DNA from: Peribacillus butanolivorans
GTDB taxonomy: Bacteria > Bacillota > Bacilli > Bacillales > DSM-1321
Assembly: GCF_001273755.1 (NCBI RefSeq)
Contig: NZ_LGYA01000001.1
Location: forward strand, 2,097,761-2,161,760
Direction: 5' to 3'
DNA: 64,000 nucleotides
Below, in pieces: positions 8,831 to 17,907 of the stretch (position 1 is its first letter; every line of letters starts with the position of its first letter). The notes beneath the pieces were generated by a model, which saw only the letters and a program-made list of their open reading frames with translations, ran no database searches and had not been told where the DNA came from. The position numbers and the translations under genes are program-made.

Positions 8831-8911
8831 AATACCATCTCCTTGTCGATTTTTAAGCATGCTTAAAACACTTACCATCGAGTATAAGTGAATTACGGTT
8901 GCCCTAATCAA

Positions 8912-9923
8912 AGTAATTTTGTATATGTACTAGTTTTGATTTGCTCTTTAATGAGCTGTATCCCGCCTTTCTTCACAATACTGACTGATCGATATGCACT
9001 GGTGATGTTTTGCTAGGAAAACAAAGTTTTACTTTCTTAACGATAAAATAAATAGAATTGATTGTCAATTTAATATTTTAATAATTTTATATTTTTTGAA
9101 TAAATAAACTTTTGTGATTTTAACATTTTTATAAAGATGCTTTTTTTATTTGAAAAAGTAAAAAGTCACGTGATTTGTAAACGGTTTATTTCCATGGGCA
9201 CAATAAGTCTTTCTAATTTGTACTTGAAAGGATTGCAATTCTTGGACCGTGAGAATATAGGTAAGAAAACATCTATTGATGTAGGGGAAGAGTGCTTTCT
9301 TAGTCAACATGCAGAGGGAAACCTTCTGTTAAGGAAGAAGGTTGAAATCTTAAAAAGACCATAACAATTTAAGGGAAATCACTGAGGAAGATTTTAAGGG
9401 ATTTATCGAAGTACATAAGAATTAACATCCTGAATGGAAGAAGTTACTTGCCCTGATATTAAGACTGCCAAACAAAAAAACTAGTATTGTCCATTTTTTT
9501 GGGTGATACAACAGAGACTAATTAGAAATGTGTACATGACTTTTTTGCGTCCAAAAAGGTTACTTAAACTTAAATCGAAAAATTCTGATTTATTCATATT
9601 GAATTTAAATTAAGAAAAATCTATAATTCATATATTAATAATGTTTTGTATATGAAATATTTATTGCTGGAAATGATTAGTTAAATAGTAGAAAATGTTA
9701 CTAGATAATACTAAATCAACATTTTACCTTCAGTGTATTAAATTTATATTTTTAGTAAAGTTTGTATAGTTGACTGTAACTATGGGAATAAGATGTTCTT
9801 CCCTCATTTACGACAATAAAACTGGGCCCCCCCAATTAGTTTTATATACGGAAATATGTTTTAATTAAAAATATACATTTAAATCTATTTATAGTGAAAG
9901 TGAAAAGATTGTGAGGTTAAAGG
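8912..9923. other. AT-rich gene-free spacer of about 1 kb
   Basis: No ORF here has a convincing start, ribosome binding site and recognisable protein. A 75-codon frame at 9137 lacks a Shine-Dalgarno and any familiar motif. Around 9380-9490 a broken frame reads EEDFKGFIEVHKN, stop, HPEWKKLLALILRL, which could be gene debris, but I cannot name a family. A C7 tract lies at about 9827-9833. The promoters of the divergent transporter and the hydrolase at 9924 must lie here, but I see no clear -35/-10 pair. Confidence 0.5.
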
Positions 9924-10730
9924 ATGCCAATTAGTCAATTAGAAGAATACTCGATTCATTATCGGGAATCTGGAGAAGGAAAAGCGCTTGTTATTCTACA
10001 TGGGTTGGGAAATAACTCTCAATCTTGGGGACATCAACTCAGTCAGATGAAGGAAGAATTTAGAGTAATTGCTTGGGACGCACCTGGGTATGGTGAAAGT
10101 TCCGATCCAAAAGAAGAATTTCAAGAATTTTCCCAGTTTGCAGATGTATTGAAAGAATTCCTGGAGAGTCTAGGGCTACACTCAGTTTACCTACTCGGGC
10201 ATTCAATGGGATCGGCAATTGCAATCGATTTTACGAACCGTTTTCCAGAAATGGTAGAGGCGCTGATTATATCAGATGCTACACGTGGAGCAGCCGGAGT
10301 AAGTCCGGAAGAAAATAAAAGAAAGCTTCAGAGTAGATTACACTCTATAAATACGTTAAAGCCTTGTGAGCTTGCGAAAAAAAGGGTGAAAGCGTTAGTG
10401 TCGCCAAATGCACCAGTTGAGGTAGTGAAAGAAGCAGAACGAATTATGTCGCAAGTGCGACCGCCTGGATACCGGTCTGTTTCCTACTCTTTATCTAATT
10501 TAAACCAAATGGAGATACTTTCTTCTATATCTGTTCCGACACTTGTTATGTGTGGAGAGCTGGATCAGGTCACACCGGTAAGTGAATCAAAGATTTTTCA
10601 TGAATTGATTCCGAAATCCGAGTTTGCCATCGTTCCGAATACAGGTCATTTATGCTATCAAGAAGATCCAGAAGTGTTCAATAATTATGTCACTGAGTTT
10701 TTACAGAAACAACCGGTAGGTCAGAAATAG
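9924..10730 (+). CDS. Alpha/beta-fold hydrolase (meta-cleavage-product hydrolase-like)
   Basis: 268 residues of an alpha/beta hydrolase. The oxyanion-hole motif is ILHGLGNNSQSW (about 24-35) and the nucleophile elbow is GHSMGS near 92-97. The acidic residue is in CGELDQVTP and the catalytic histidine in PNTGHLCYQEDP near 247. The family includes BphD/MhpC-type C-C hydrolases, which split meta-cleavage products. With an extradiol dioxygenase 2.1 kb downstream, that role is plausible, though esterase or enol-lactone hydrolase activity is equally compatible with the fold. AGGTTAAAGG lies just before the ATG. It is the first plus-strand gene of the aromatic cluster. Confidence 0.8.
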   Translation: MPISQLEEYSIHYRESGEGKALVILHGLGNNSQSWGHQLSQMKEEFRVIAWDAPGYGESSDPKEEFQEFSQFADVLKEFLESLGLHSVYLLGHSMGSAIAIDFTNRFPEMVEALIISDATRGAAGVSPEENKRKLQSRLHSINTLKPCELAKKRVKALVSPNAPVEVVKEAERIMSQVRPPGYRSVSYSLSNLNQMEILSSISVPTLVMCGELDQVTPVSESKIFHELIPKSEFAIVPNTGHLCYQEDPEVFNNYVTEFLQKQPVGQK

Positions 10731-11043
10731 ATGCTTACAAAAACAAAAAAGGAATTAAATAAAACAAGAAAATTTTCTAGGAAAACTGCAGAGAACGGTG
10801 GACATTTTACTGCATGTTCTTTCTAAGTTTCAGGTGATCTGTGATAAAGCTATGTTGAAGTCGGGAATTACATTTTTCTACTTTTTCTTAATCGATGAAT
10901 GGTTGCATGAAGATAGATTTCTAGTTTGTCTCTATCTTTTTTTATTTCAGTGTAGAAAAGATTAAAATAGTTGAAGGTATCTCCTCTGCATAGTTTTTTG
11001 CGACACCGAAATGTATTGAATTTACAACGGGAGGAATACTTGA

Positions 11044-11853
11044 ATGGCAAGCGAAGAGAAAGAGAAGTATAGTGCTAATTCATTAGTAAGAGGATTGGAA
11101 ATCATTAAGCTTTTTAATGAATCACAGCCGAGTTTATCGCTTTCAGAAATAGCGAAACAACTGGGAGTAAGCAGAACGGTTCCATATCGTTTATTATTTA
11201 CACTACAAAATATTGGGTACCTGTCTCAGGATGAACATACAAAACGTTATAGTTTAACGCCAAAAGTGCTTGAATTGGGTTTTAGTTATTTAAACAGCTT
11301 GAAATTCCAGGAAATTGTCCAACCCTATATGGAGACGCTGCGTGATGAAATCGGAGCATCTTGTCATTTGTCCATCTTGGATGGTCAGGAAGTGGTATAT
11401 GTAGGTAGTGCCCCAATCAGAGGTGTATCAGCTGTCAATGTGAACATTGGTTTGCGACTACCAGCACACGCATTAGCCAATGGGAAATTACTGCTGGCTT
11501 ATCAGCCAAAAGAAATTTTGATGCAAATGTTCCAAATCACTAACCTCACTCCTTATACAGACAAAACCCTTACAGCGCCGGGGGAATTCCAGAAGCAGTT
11601 GGAAACTATTCGGCAAAAAGGATATTCGATGACAAGCGGGGAGTTTCACCCTGGTATCCGTTCTGTAGCGGCGCCGATATTTGACCGGACTGGAAAAGTA
11701 TTGGCTGCTTTGAATGTCGTGGCAACAGAATCTGCTTATCAGGAAGATTTTATCGATAAAATTGCCTTGCCGAAATTACTGGAAGTTTCTCAACAGCTAT
11801 CCGTTTATATGGGATACAGTGGAGGAAATATGTTTCATCAAAAGGACGTCTAA
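11044..11853 (+). CDS. IclR-family transcriptional regulator
   Basis: 269 residues. An N-terminal winged helix-turn-helix spans about 10-75 (LVRGLEIIKLFN, then LSLSEIAKQLGVSRTVPYRLLFTL), followed by the IclR effector domain, including LSILDGQEVVYVGSAP, RLPAHALANGKLLLA and GEFHPGIRSVAAPIFD. IclR-family proteins often control aromatic catabolism (PcaR, PobR, MhpR types), as activators or repressors. GGGAGGAATACTTGA precedes the ATG. A perfect palindrome at 11993-12008, upstream of the promoter of the following operon, is a candidate binding site. The 313 bases before this gene contain nothing else I can identify. Confidence 0.88.
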   Translation: MASEEKEKYSANSLVRGLEIIKLFNESQPSLSLSEIAKQLGVSRTVPYRLLFTLQNIGYLSQDEHTKRYSLTPKVLELGFSYLNSLKFQEIVQPYMETLRDEIGASCHLSILDGQEVVYVGSAPIRGVSAVNVNIGLRLPAHALANGKLLLAYQPKEILMQMFQITNLTPYTDKTLTAPGEFQKQLETIRQKGYSMTSGEFHPGIRSVAAPIFDRTGKVLAALNVVATESAYQEDFIDKIALPKLLEVSQQLSVYMGYSGGNMFHQKDV

Positions 11854-11893
11854 AAAGCTGGATTTTTAATCTGAAAAATGAATAACCTTTTTC

Positions 11894-11937
11894 AAAAGTG
11901 TGGGTACTCAGTCTTTATGGGTATTCGCACTTTTTTG
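11894..11937 (+). terminator. Hairpin terminator after the IclR gene
   Basis: AAAAGTGTGGGTAC and GGGTATTCGCACTTTT pair imperfectly (one or two mismatches) and are followed by TTTTTTG. It separates the regulator from the downstream aromatic operon promoter. Confidence 0.65.
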
Positions 11938-11992
11938 TCGTTTTAAAAAAGATATGAATTTTAGAGATCCAGCCTCCTGTTGAATAAGGCGC

Positions 11993-12008
11993 TTGAACAT
12001 TTGTTCAA
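11993..12008. promoter_or_regulatory. Candidate IclR-type operator palindrome
   Basis: TTGAACATTTGTTCAA is a perfect inverted repeat (7-base arms, 2-base centre). It is centred about 60 bases upstream of the -35 of the aromatic operon promoter, an activator-like position. The linked IclR gene ends 140 bases upstream. Binding is inferred. Confidence 0.45.
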
Positions 12009-12060
12009 CAAAGAGTTGTTTTGATTATAAGTAAAGTTTTAAATATTCTAAAAACTCATC

Positions 12061-12089
12061 TTGACAATGAAGGGTTTTCATTTTAGAAT
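12061..12089 (+). promoter_or_regulatory. Sigma-A promoter of the aromatic operon
   Basis: TTGACA (12061-12066) and TAGAAT (12084-12089) are separated by exactly 17 bases. Transcription would start near 12096, leaving a leader of about 70 bases before the cupin gene. Confidence 0.65.
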
Positions 12090-12167
12090 TAATTCATAGA
12101 TAAAACAATGTTTTGCTTATGAAACAATATGAGATTTAGAAACAACAAATAAGGGAGGATTTTTAAA

Positions 12168-12701
12168 ATGACAAATGAAACTTTTTCGGTGAAAGAATTT
12201 GAAAAAAAATATGTTGCACGCTTGGAAGACCGTACACTCGATTGGAACGTCTTAAAGTTCCAAGAGGAAATTGATCCAGCTTATAGACGTGCTCAAATGA
12301 GATATATTGGACGAGGTGCCACAGCGAATAATGATACAAATGTAATTGCAGGGGAACATTTTACACTAAGTACAATGGTGCTTCCACCGGGATGTGTCGG
12401 GCCGTTACATCTCCACGATGATGTTGAAGAAGTATTTTTCATTCTTGAGGGAGAAGTTACAGCCTTGATTCAAGAAGACAGCTACAGCGAAGTACATGAG
12501 ATTAAATTGAGTGCAAGAGACTGCATAAGCAGCCCTCCGGGAGTGTATCGGGGAATTAGAAATGATGGGAAAGAAGAGGCGCGCATGCTGGTTATGCTTG
12601 GAGCGGTGAAGCCTAATTTGCCAACATATCCAGAAGGTAGCGAGCTTGAAGAATTACGAAAACAACGGTCAAAAGAAAGAGAAGCCATTATTAAAGACTG
12701 A
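12168..12701 (+). CDS. Cupin-domain protein of the aromatic cluster
   Basis: 177 residues. Cupin motif 1 is clear: PPGCVGPLHLHDDVEEVFFILEG gives the HxH pair and the metal-binding glutamate near residues 84-91. In motif 2 (SSPPGVYRGIRNDG) the usual third histidine is arginine, so a standard three-His-one-Glu metal site is doubtful. It may be a small-molecule-binding or isomerase-like cupin, or use an altered site. GGGAGG precedes the ATG. It is the first gene after the promoter and operator, and presumably binds or transforms a pathway intermediate. Exact function is unknown. Confidence 0.78.
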   Translation: MTNETFSVKEFEKKYVARLEDRTLDWNVLKFQEEIDPAYRRAQMRYIGRGATANNDTNVIAGEHFTLSTMVLPPGCVGPLHLHDDVEEVFFILEGEVTALIQEDSYSEVHEIKLSARDCISSPPGVYRGIRNDGKEEARMLVMLGAVKPNLPTYPEGSELEELRKQRSKEREAIIKD

Positions 12702-12826
12702 TCAACTAAAAGAAGAGGGGCACCTACATTATGAATAATAATGAGGCGCCCCTTTCGATTAGATTGTTAAAGGTGCGCAAGACAATCTATCAAAAAAGCA
12801 ATCTATTTAATGGGAGGCATAAAAAG

Positions 12827-13765
12827 ATGCTTGGAATTACTCATTTACGGCATATTAGTTTGATTACTCCGAACTTTGAAGAACAGGCTAAGTTTTATGA
12901 GAAGGTTTGGGGCTTGGATAGAGTGGATGTTCCAGAAGAAGAGAATACAGTATATTTTCGCGGGGCTGGGCCAGAACATCATATTTTAAGCCTTTACAAA
13001 GGAGCAAAGCGTGGTTTGCACCACATCTCATTTGGAATGGTCGATAAAAACGCAGTGGATCGTGCAGCTGAAATATTACAATCAAAAGGCGTGCGTATCA
13101 TCGAGAAACCTGGGTATTTGGATGAAGCAGGTGCTGGTTATGGACTTCGGTTTATTGATCCTGAAAACCGTGTTATTGAGCTTTCAGCATGGGTGGAAGT
13201 TCAAACGTCAATTTGGAACAAGAAAAATGTAGATCCTGTGAAATTGAATCATGTTGTCATGAATACAAAAAACTTAGATATGATTGTAGAGTTTTATACA
13301 AATGTACTTGGTTTTAAAGTTACTGATTGGAGCGAGCACCAAATGTCTTTCTTAAGGTGCAACCGGAAACACCACTCCATAGCATTCAACCAAGATGAAC
13401 ATGCTTCAGTCAATCATATTGCTTATGAGGTTGATTCTGTCGATGAACTAATGCGTGGTATAAGTAACGTTCGAAAAGCAGGACTGTCAGAACTTTGGGG
13501 ACCTGGACGTCATGGGCCAGGAGACAATATTTTCTGTTATTTCCAGGACCCAGGCGGTTTTGTTATGGAGTATACATGCTATCTCGAAACGATTGAAGAT
13601 GAATCTGAGTGGAGAGCACGTGTATGGAAACGAGTACCTCACTTAATGGATCAATGGGGTATTGCAGGACCCCCGAAGCCTGAAGCCCGCAAAGCAATGG
13701 GGGGGGAACCGGATCTAGGCTGGGTGGATTCTAAAGTTGATGTTTCGTTAATGGGGGGGATTTGA
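12827..13765 (+). CDS. Type I extradiol ring-cleavage dioxygenase (VOC superfamily)
   Basis: 312 residues forming two vicinal-oxygen-chelate domains. The C-terminal domain carries the iron triad His142 (LNHVVMN), His197 (VNHIAYE) and Glu248 (VMEYT), as in catechol 2,3-dioxygenase/BphC enzymes. It should cleave a catechol-like diol beside the two hydroxyls in the cytoplasm. An earlier in-frame ATG at 12731 is rejected, because GGGAGGCATAAAAAG directly precedes ATG 12827 and family homology begins there. The C-terminal extension after the triad is rich in Pro and Gly. Runs of eight G (13699-13706) and seven G (13753-13759) near the 3' end are prone to slippage. Confidence 0.87.
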   Translation: MLGITHLRHISLITPNFEEQAKFYEKVWGLDRVDVPEEENTVYFRGAGPEHHILSLYKGAKRGLHHISFGMVDKNAVDRAAEILQSKGVRIIEKPGYLDEAGAGYGLRFIDPENRVIELSAWVEVQTSIWNKKNVDPVKLNHVVMNTKNLDMIVEFYTNVLGFKVTDWSEHQMSFLRCNRKHHSIAFNQDEHASVNHIAYEVDSVDELMRGISNVRKAGLSELWGPGRHGPGDNIFCYFQDPGGFVMEYTCYLETIEDESEWRARVWKRVPHLMDQWGIAGPPKPEARKAMGGEPDLGWVDSKVDVSLMGGI

Positions 13766-13920
13766 GATCAAAGATAGAGTGGAAAAAGATATAATTCGCG
13801 GAATTCTTTACCTCCCATTGTCATCGGGCAAGACGTTATAGTTTCACTTGAGATGTAACATCTTGTTCTTTTTTAGCCCTATATCGTGTAAGAAAAACCT
13901 GTTATAAAAGGAGTGACGAG

Positions 13921-14712
13921 ATGGATTTAGGCTTGAAAGGGAAAGTTGCTGTTATTATGGGAGGAACGTCTGGTGTTGGATTAAAAACAGCAGAAATGTT
14001 TCTAGGTGAAGGTGCAAAAGTAGCTATCTGCGGAAGAAGCAAAGATCGTATGGAAAATGCCCAAAGTCACTTGCTGTCATTTGGGGACAAAGAAGATATT
14101 TTTGCATCAACTTGTGATGTTACCTCTAAATCGGATGTGGATTCATTTATTAATGGCACTGCAGAAAAGTTTGGCGGGATCGATATATTGGTGAATGCAG
14201 CTGGACAAAGCGTGATGGGTTACTTTTTTGATATTACAGATGAACAGTGGCATGAACAAATTCAATTAAAGTTTTTTGCTATCATATATGCCGTTCGTGC
14301 TGCGCATCCACATCTAGTTAAAAGGGGTGGCGGGCGGATTATCAATATTAATGCAACGCTTGCAAAAGAACCTGAGCGTCACATGGTAGCGACGGCAGCA
14401 GCACGGGCGGGTCTTTTAAATTTAAGCAAGACGCTATCTCAGGAACTAGCCTTTGACAATATTTTGGTGAACTCAGTTAGTCTCGGATTGATACGGACTG
14501 ATCAATGGGAGCGCAGAAGATTGAAAAACGCACCTGATATGGATCCGGAGGAATATTATGGCGATCTTGCGAAAAAACGGAATATTCCACTTGGCCGTGT
14601 AGGTGAGGCGGAAGAAGTCGCTAGTGTTATTGTATTTCTTGCTTCAGATAAAGCTAGTTATGTAGCTGGATCGACGATTGAAACTGCTGGAGCAATCGGT
14701 AAAGCGCTTTAA
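13921..14712 (+). CDS. SDR-fold protein with altered active site
   Basis: 263 residues of a Rossmann short-chain dehydrogenase/reductase. The cofactor motif GGTSGVG (14-20) and VNAAG (91-95) are intact. At the catalytic position the YxxxK motif is replaced by T158-A-A-A-R162, and the usual serine falls at Asn144/Ala145. The surrounding HMVATAAARAGLLNLSK is otherwise a normal SDR helix. I recall a divergent SDR subgroup sharing this T-AAR-AG pattern, so it is probably a stable subfamily rather than a broken gene. Classical alcohol oxidation is doubtful; an isomerase, dehydratase or noncanonical redox role is possible. GGAGTGACGAG precedes the ATG. Operonic with its neighbours. Confidence 0.8.
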   Translation: MDLGLKGKVAVIMGGTSGVGLKTAEMFLGEGAKVAICGRSKDRMENAQSHLLSFGDKEDIFASTCDVTSKSDVDSFINGTAEKFGGIDILVNAAGQSVMGYFFDITDEQWHEQIQLKFFAIIYAVRAAHPHLVKRGGGRIININATLAKEPERHMVATAAARAGLLNLSKTLSQELAFDNILVNSVSLGLIRTDQWERRRLKNAPDMDPEEYYGDLAKKRNIPLGRVGEAEEVASVIVFLASDKASYVAGSTIETAGAIGKAL

Positions 14713-14743
14713 TAATATTACTTAAAAAAGGTAGGATAACAAT

Positions 14744-16432
14744 ATGAAAAAACAAGAAGAAATAGAGTTTACGACCGCTGATTCCATCGTAAAAGAGCTA
14801 GTGCAAGCTGGCGTAGAAGCTGCTTTCGGGATTGTCAGTATTCATAATATGCCTATCTATGATGCGATTCTTAGAGAAGGAAGCATTAAACTCATCTGTT
14901 CACGTGGAGAGAGCGGTGCAGTCAATATGGCCGATGGTTATGCACGTGCGACTGGAAAACTAGGTGTAGTAATTACTAGTACAGGTACAGGAGCAGGAAA
15001 TGCAGCAGGTTCATTAGTAGAAGCTTGGGCTGCAGGTGTTCCCCTTCTTCATCTTACCGGCGAAGTCGCTTCAACATATCTTGGTACAGGTAGAGGATAC
15101 ATACATGAATGTAAAGACCAGCTCTCGATGATGAGCGGTGCTTGTAAAAATGCTGTAAGGCTTAGAAATCCGGCACAATCGGCTGCAGTGGTAAGAAAGG
15201 CGATTCAAGAAGCGTTAACTGCGCCAACTGGACCAATTACATTGGAAATTCCAATTGACTATCAATCGGCAATTATTGAGGATATTTCTCTCGATGGAAT
15301 ACAAGTTGCAACATCTGAAAAACAATCAACGGCATTTATTCCTGAACAAGCCGTGGAAAAAATGGTTGAAGCGCGCCGTCCAGTGATTTGGGCCGGTGGT
15401 GGTGTCATAAGTGCTAATGCTTCGCAAGAGCTGCAAAAATTGGCGGAAATTCTTGGTGCGGCAGTTATAACAAGCCAATCAGGAAAAGGTTCGATTCCCG
15501 AAAACCACGAACAATGCATAGGACATTTCGCGGCTTATGAGTCCACAAAAGAGTTTTTGCAAAATGCGGATTTGTTAATCAGCGTAGGTGTTCGTTTTAG
15601 AGGGAATGAAACGTCCAACTGGAAAGTACCAGTACCTGAAGAGCATATTGCAATCGATGCAGATTTGCAGGCAATTAACCGTAACTATAAGTCGACAATA
15701 GGTTTGGTTGGCGATGCGAAAGATATGTTAGCAGCCCTCATTCAAAAGCTTGAAGAAAAATCAGTTTATGCAGATCCTTCTTATGTAAGTGAAGTCCGTT
15801 CACTTAGAAATGAAGTGCGCGCACAACTGCGTGCAACGCTTGGGCCGTATGAGCAATTTGTAGATGGCATGAGAGAAATTTTGCCGAATGATACCATTAT
15901 TGTTCGAGATGTTACTGTTCAGGCAAACGTATGGGGCAGCCGTTTATTTGAAATTTATGAACCGAGAACCTCTATTCATGCATCTGGTGGCGGAATTGGT
16001 CAAGGCCTTCCAACAGCTATTGGCGCACAAATGGGCTGCCAAGATAAAACAGTTGTGCTGATGGCTGGAGACGGCGGTTTTATGGTTAATGTCGGGGAAA
16101 TGGTTACTGCAGCTGAAGAAAATTTACCTGTTATCATAGTATTATTTGATGACTCAGGCTACGGTGTTCTCCGCAATATTCAAGAAGCTGCCTATGGGCG
16201 CCAGGTAGCAGTTGATTTATTGAGTCCAGATTTTGTGAAACTTGCTGAGTCCATGCACTTCGATGCTGTACGGATTGGTTCTGGAGATGAATTTGTAAGC
16301 GAACTGAAAAAAGCAAAAGAAAGACGTAAGCCTTCAATGATCGTTGTTGATATGGAAGCTGTGGGACCAATGGCAAAGCCGTTTGGTGGACCTCCAGGAG
16401 CAGCAGAAGCATTTAAACCCAAAAAACTTTAA
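14744..16432 (+). CDS. ThDP-dependent enzyme, acetolactate synthase/benzoylformate decarboxylase-like
   Basis: 562 residues with the three-domain layout of the acetolactate-synthase superfamily. The N-terminal pyrimidine domain has the catalytic glutamate in SRGESGAVNMADGYAR (Glu56), a central domain follows, and a C-terminal PP domain carries GDGGFMVNVGEM at about 440-452. The end of the ThDP motif reads LFDDSG where many members have NN. Next to an aldehyde dehydrogenase, the simplest reading is decarboxylation of a 2-oxo acid to an aldehyde, but carboligation or lyase chemistry is also possible. AAAAGGTAGGATAACA precedes the ATG. The aldehyde dehydrogenase follows after 13 bases. Confidence 0.82.
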   Translation: MKKQEEIEFTTADSIVKELVQAGVEAAFGIVSIHNMPIYDAILREGSIKLICSRGESGAVNMADGYARATGKLGVVITSTGTGAGNAAGSLVEAWAAGVPLLHLTGEVASTYLGTGRGYIHECKDQLSMMSGACKNAVRLRNPAQSAAVVRKAIQEALTAPTGPITLEIPIDYQSAIIEDISLDGIQVATSEKQSTAFIPEQAVEKMVEARRPVIWAGGGVISANASQELQKLAEILGAAVITSQSGKGSIPENHEQCIGHFAAYESTKEFLQNADLLISVGVRFRGNETSNWKVPVPEEHIAIDADLQAINRNYKSTIGLVGDAKDMLAALIQKLEEKSVYADPSYVSEVRSLRNEVRAQLRATLGPYEQFVDGMREILPNDTIIVRDVTVQANVWGSRLFEIYEPRTSIHASGGGIGQGLPTAIGAQMGCQDKTVVLMAGDGGFMVNVGEMVTAAEENLPVIIVLFDDSGYGVLRNIQEAAYGRQVAVDLLSPDFVKLAESMHFDAVRIGSGDEFVSELKKAKERRKPSMIVVDMEAVGPMAKPFGGPPGAAEAFKPKKL

Positions 16433-16445
16433 TGGAGGATTGAGA

Positions 16446-17891
16446 ATGATTTCGACATATCCGGTTGTTTCAGGTAAATACCTTATTAATGGAGAATGGA
16501 AAGAAATACCAGAAACAGTTGATGTAATCAATCCCGCAAACACGTCAGAAGTAGTCGGCCAAGTGGCAATTTGTTCTGAGGAAATCGTAAATGAAACGAT
16601 AGAAGTGGCAGTGAAAGCTTATGAAACCTGGTCTCGCTCTGATGTAAAGGACCGGGCTGCCCGGATGAATACAGCGGCAGAGGAACTGGCTAAAATAATT
16701 GAGGAAAATGTCACAGTTTTTGTTCGAGAAAATGGAAAAACGCTTGTTGAAGCTAAAAAGGATTTACTACGTTGTGTTGAGGTCATGAAGGGCTGTGCAA
16801 CAGAGGTACTTAACTGGTGGCAACCAGAAGTGCTCCCAGGAAATCAAAATGTACAAGTCAGAAGAAGAGCGAGAGGTGTCACGGCAATTATCACACCGTG
16901 GAACTCTCCGATGATTTTGACATTTAAACGAGTAATACCAGCAATTTTAGCAGGCAATACTGTTGTTGTGAAACCTGCTACAAATTGTCCGTTAACGATA
17001 ATGACTTGTTTAAAAGTGGTAGCTGAACATTTTCCGCCAGGAGTCATTAATATTGTGTCTGGTTCAGGAAAAGCAATCGGAGACACACTTTGCTCTGATT
17101 CTCGTGTGCGTACCGTTGCTTTTGTCGGCAGTACAGAAACTGGAAAAGAAATTATGAAGAAATCAGCAGGAAATCTACAAAAAGTTTATATGGAACTTGG
17201 AGGTAATGATCCTGCTATTATTTTGGAAGATGCCAACATGGATGAAGCAGCAATCAAACGTTTGAGAATGGGTATTTTACGAGCTGCAGGCCAAGTATGC
17301 TCTGCTGTTAAACGAGTGTATGTCCATGAATCACGCTTTGACGAAGTTGTGAAAAAATTAACCAAAGAGTTTGGCCGAGTCGTGGTTGGTGATGGCATTC
17401 AGCCGGATGTAACAATGGGGCCATTGAATAATAAAACACAGTTTGACTATGTGAATGAGTTGATCGAACGTACGGCTAAGTCTGGTGGAAAAGTAGTCAC
17501 TACTGGGATTCAACTTAATCCAGAAACATGGGATCAAGGTTATTATATGCTTCCTTCTATTATTACAGGAGTCGATCAGCAAAGCGAAGTGGTCCGGGTC
17601 GAGCAATTTGGACCAGTCATCCCTATTTTGCCTTTCTCTAATGTTGATGAAGCGGTAAGGTTAGCGAATGATAGTGAATTTGGTTTGCGTGCGTCTGTTT
17701 GGACTGTGAATGAACAATTAGCTATAGAGATGGCCGATCGTCTCGAAGCAGGAGCGGTTTTCCATAATAACCATACCGTTTTCAGCGAATTGGCCCTCGA
17801 TTTTCCTGGTTTAAAAGAAAGTGGTGTTTCCCGCGAAACGAGACATTGTGGACTTGAATTCTTTGCAGACTCTTATGGGTTTGCTGATTGA
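16446..17891 (+). CDS. Aldehyde dehydrogenase (NAD(P)+)
   Basis: 481 residues of the ALDH superfamily. ITPWNSPM holds the catalytic asparagine (about 155), FVGSTETGKEI is the cofactor loop, MELGGNDP holds Glu250, and AAGQVCSAVKR holds the nucleophile Cys285. It should oxidise an aldehyde to the acid, most simply the product of the preceding ThDP enzyme. The frame is open upstream to 16344, but ATGGAGGATTGAGAATG places the ribosome binding site directly before ATG 16446. It lies 13 bases after the ThDP gene and 16 before the next, so all are one transcript. Confidence 0.86.
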   Translation: MISTYPVVSGKYLINGEWKEIPETVDVINPANTSEVVGQVAICSEEIVNETIEVAVKAYETWSRSDVKDRAARMNTAAEELAKIIEENVTVFVRENGKTLVEAKKDLLRCVEVMKGCATEVLNWWQPEVLPGNQNVQVRRRARGVTAIITPWNSPMILTFKRVIPAILAGNTVVVKPATNCPLTIMTCLKVVAEHFPPGVINIVSGSGKAIGDTLCSDSRVRTVAFVGSTETGKEIMKKSAGNLQKVYMELGGNDPAIILEDANMDEAAIKRLRMGILRAAGQVCSAVKRVYVHESRFDEVVKKLTKEFGRVVVGDGIQPDVTMGPLNNKTQFDYVNELIERTAKSGGKVVTTGIQLNPETWDQGYYMLPSIITGVDQQSEVVRVEQFGPVIPILPFSNVDEAVRLANDSEFGLRASVWTVNEQLAIEMADRLEAGAVFHNNHTVFSELALDFPGLKESGVSRETRHCGLEFFADSYGFAD

Positions 17892-17907
17892 GGAAGGATG
17901 AAATTAT

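Noticed and set aside
9173-9190. TTGTAAACGGTTTAT as a cre site
   Set aside because: Fails the conserved C near the 3' end of the cre consensus and lies in a region without a clear gene or promoter.
9137-9364. 75-codon plus-strand ORF in the spacer before the hydrolase gene
   Set aside because: No ribosome binding site, no recognisable motif, and atypical composition. Probably chance or gene debris.
10868-11050. 60-codon minus-strand ORF before the IclR gene
   Set aside because: No Shine-Dalgarno; residues are low-complexity basic sequence; overlaps the IclR leader.
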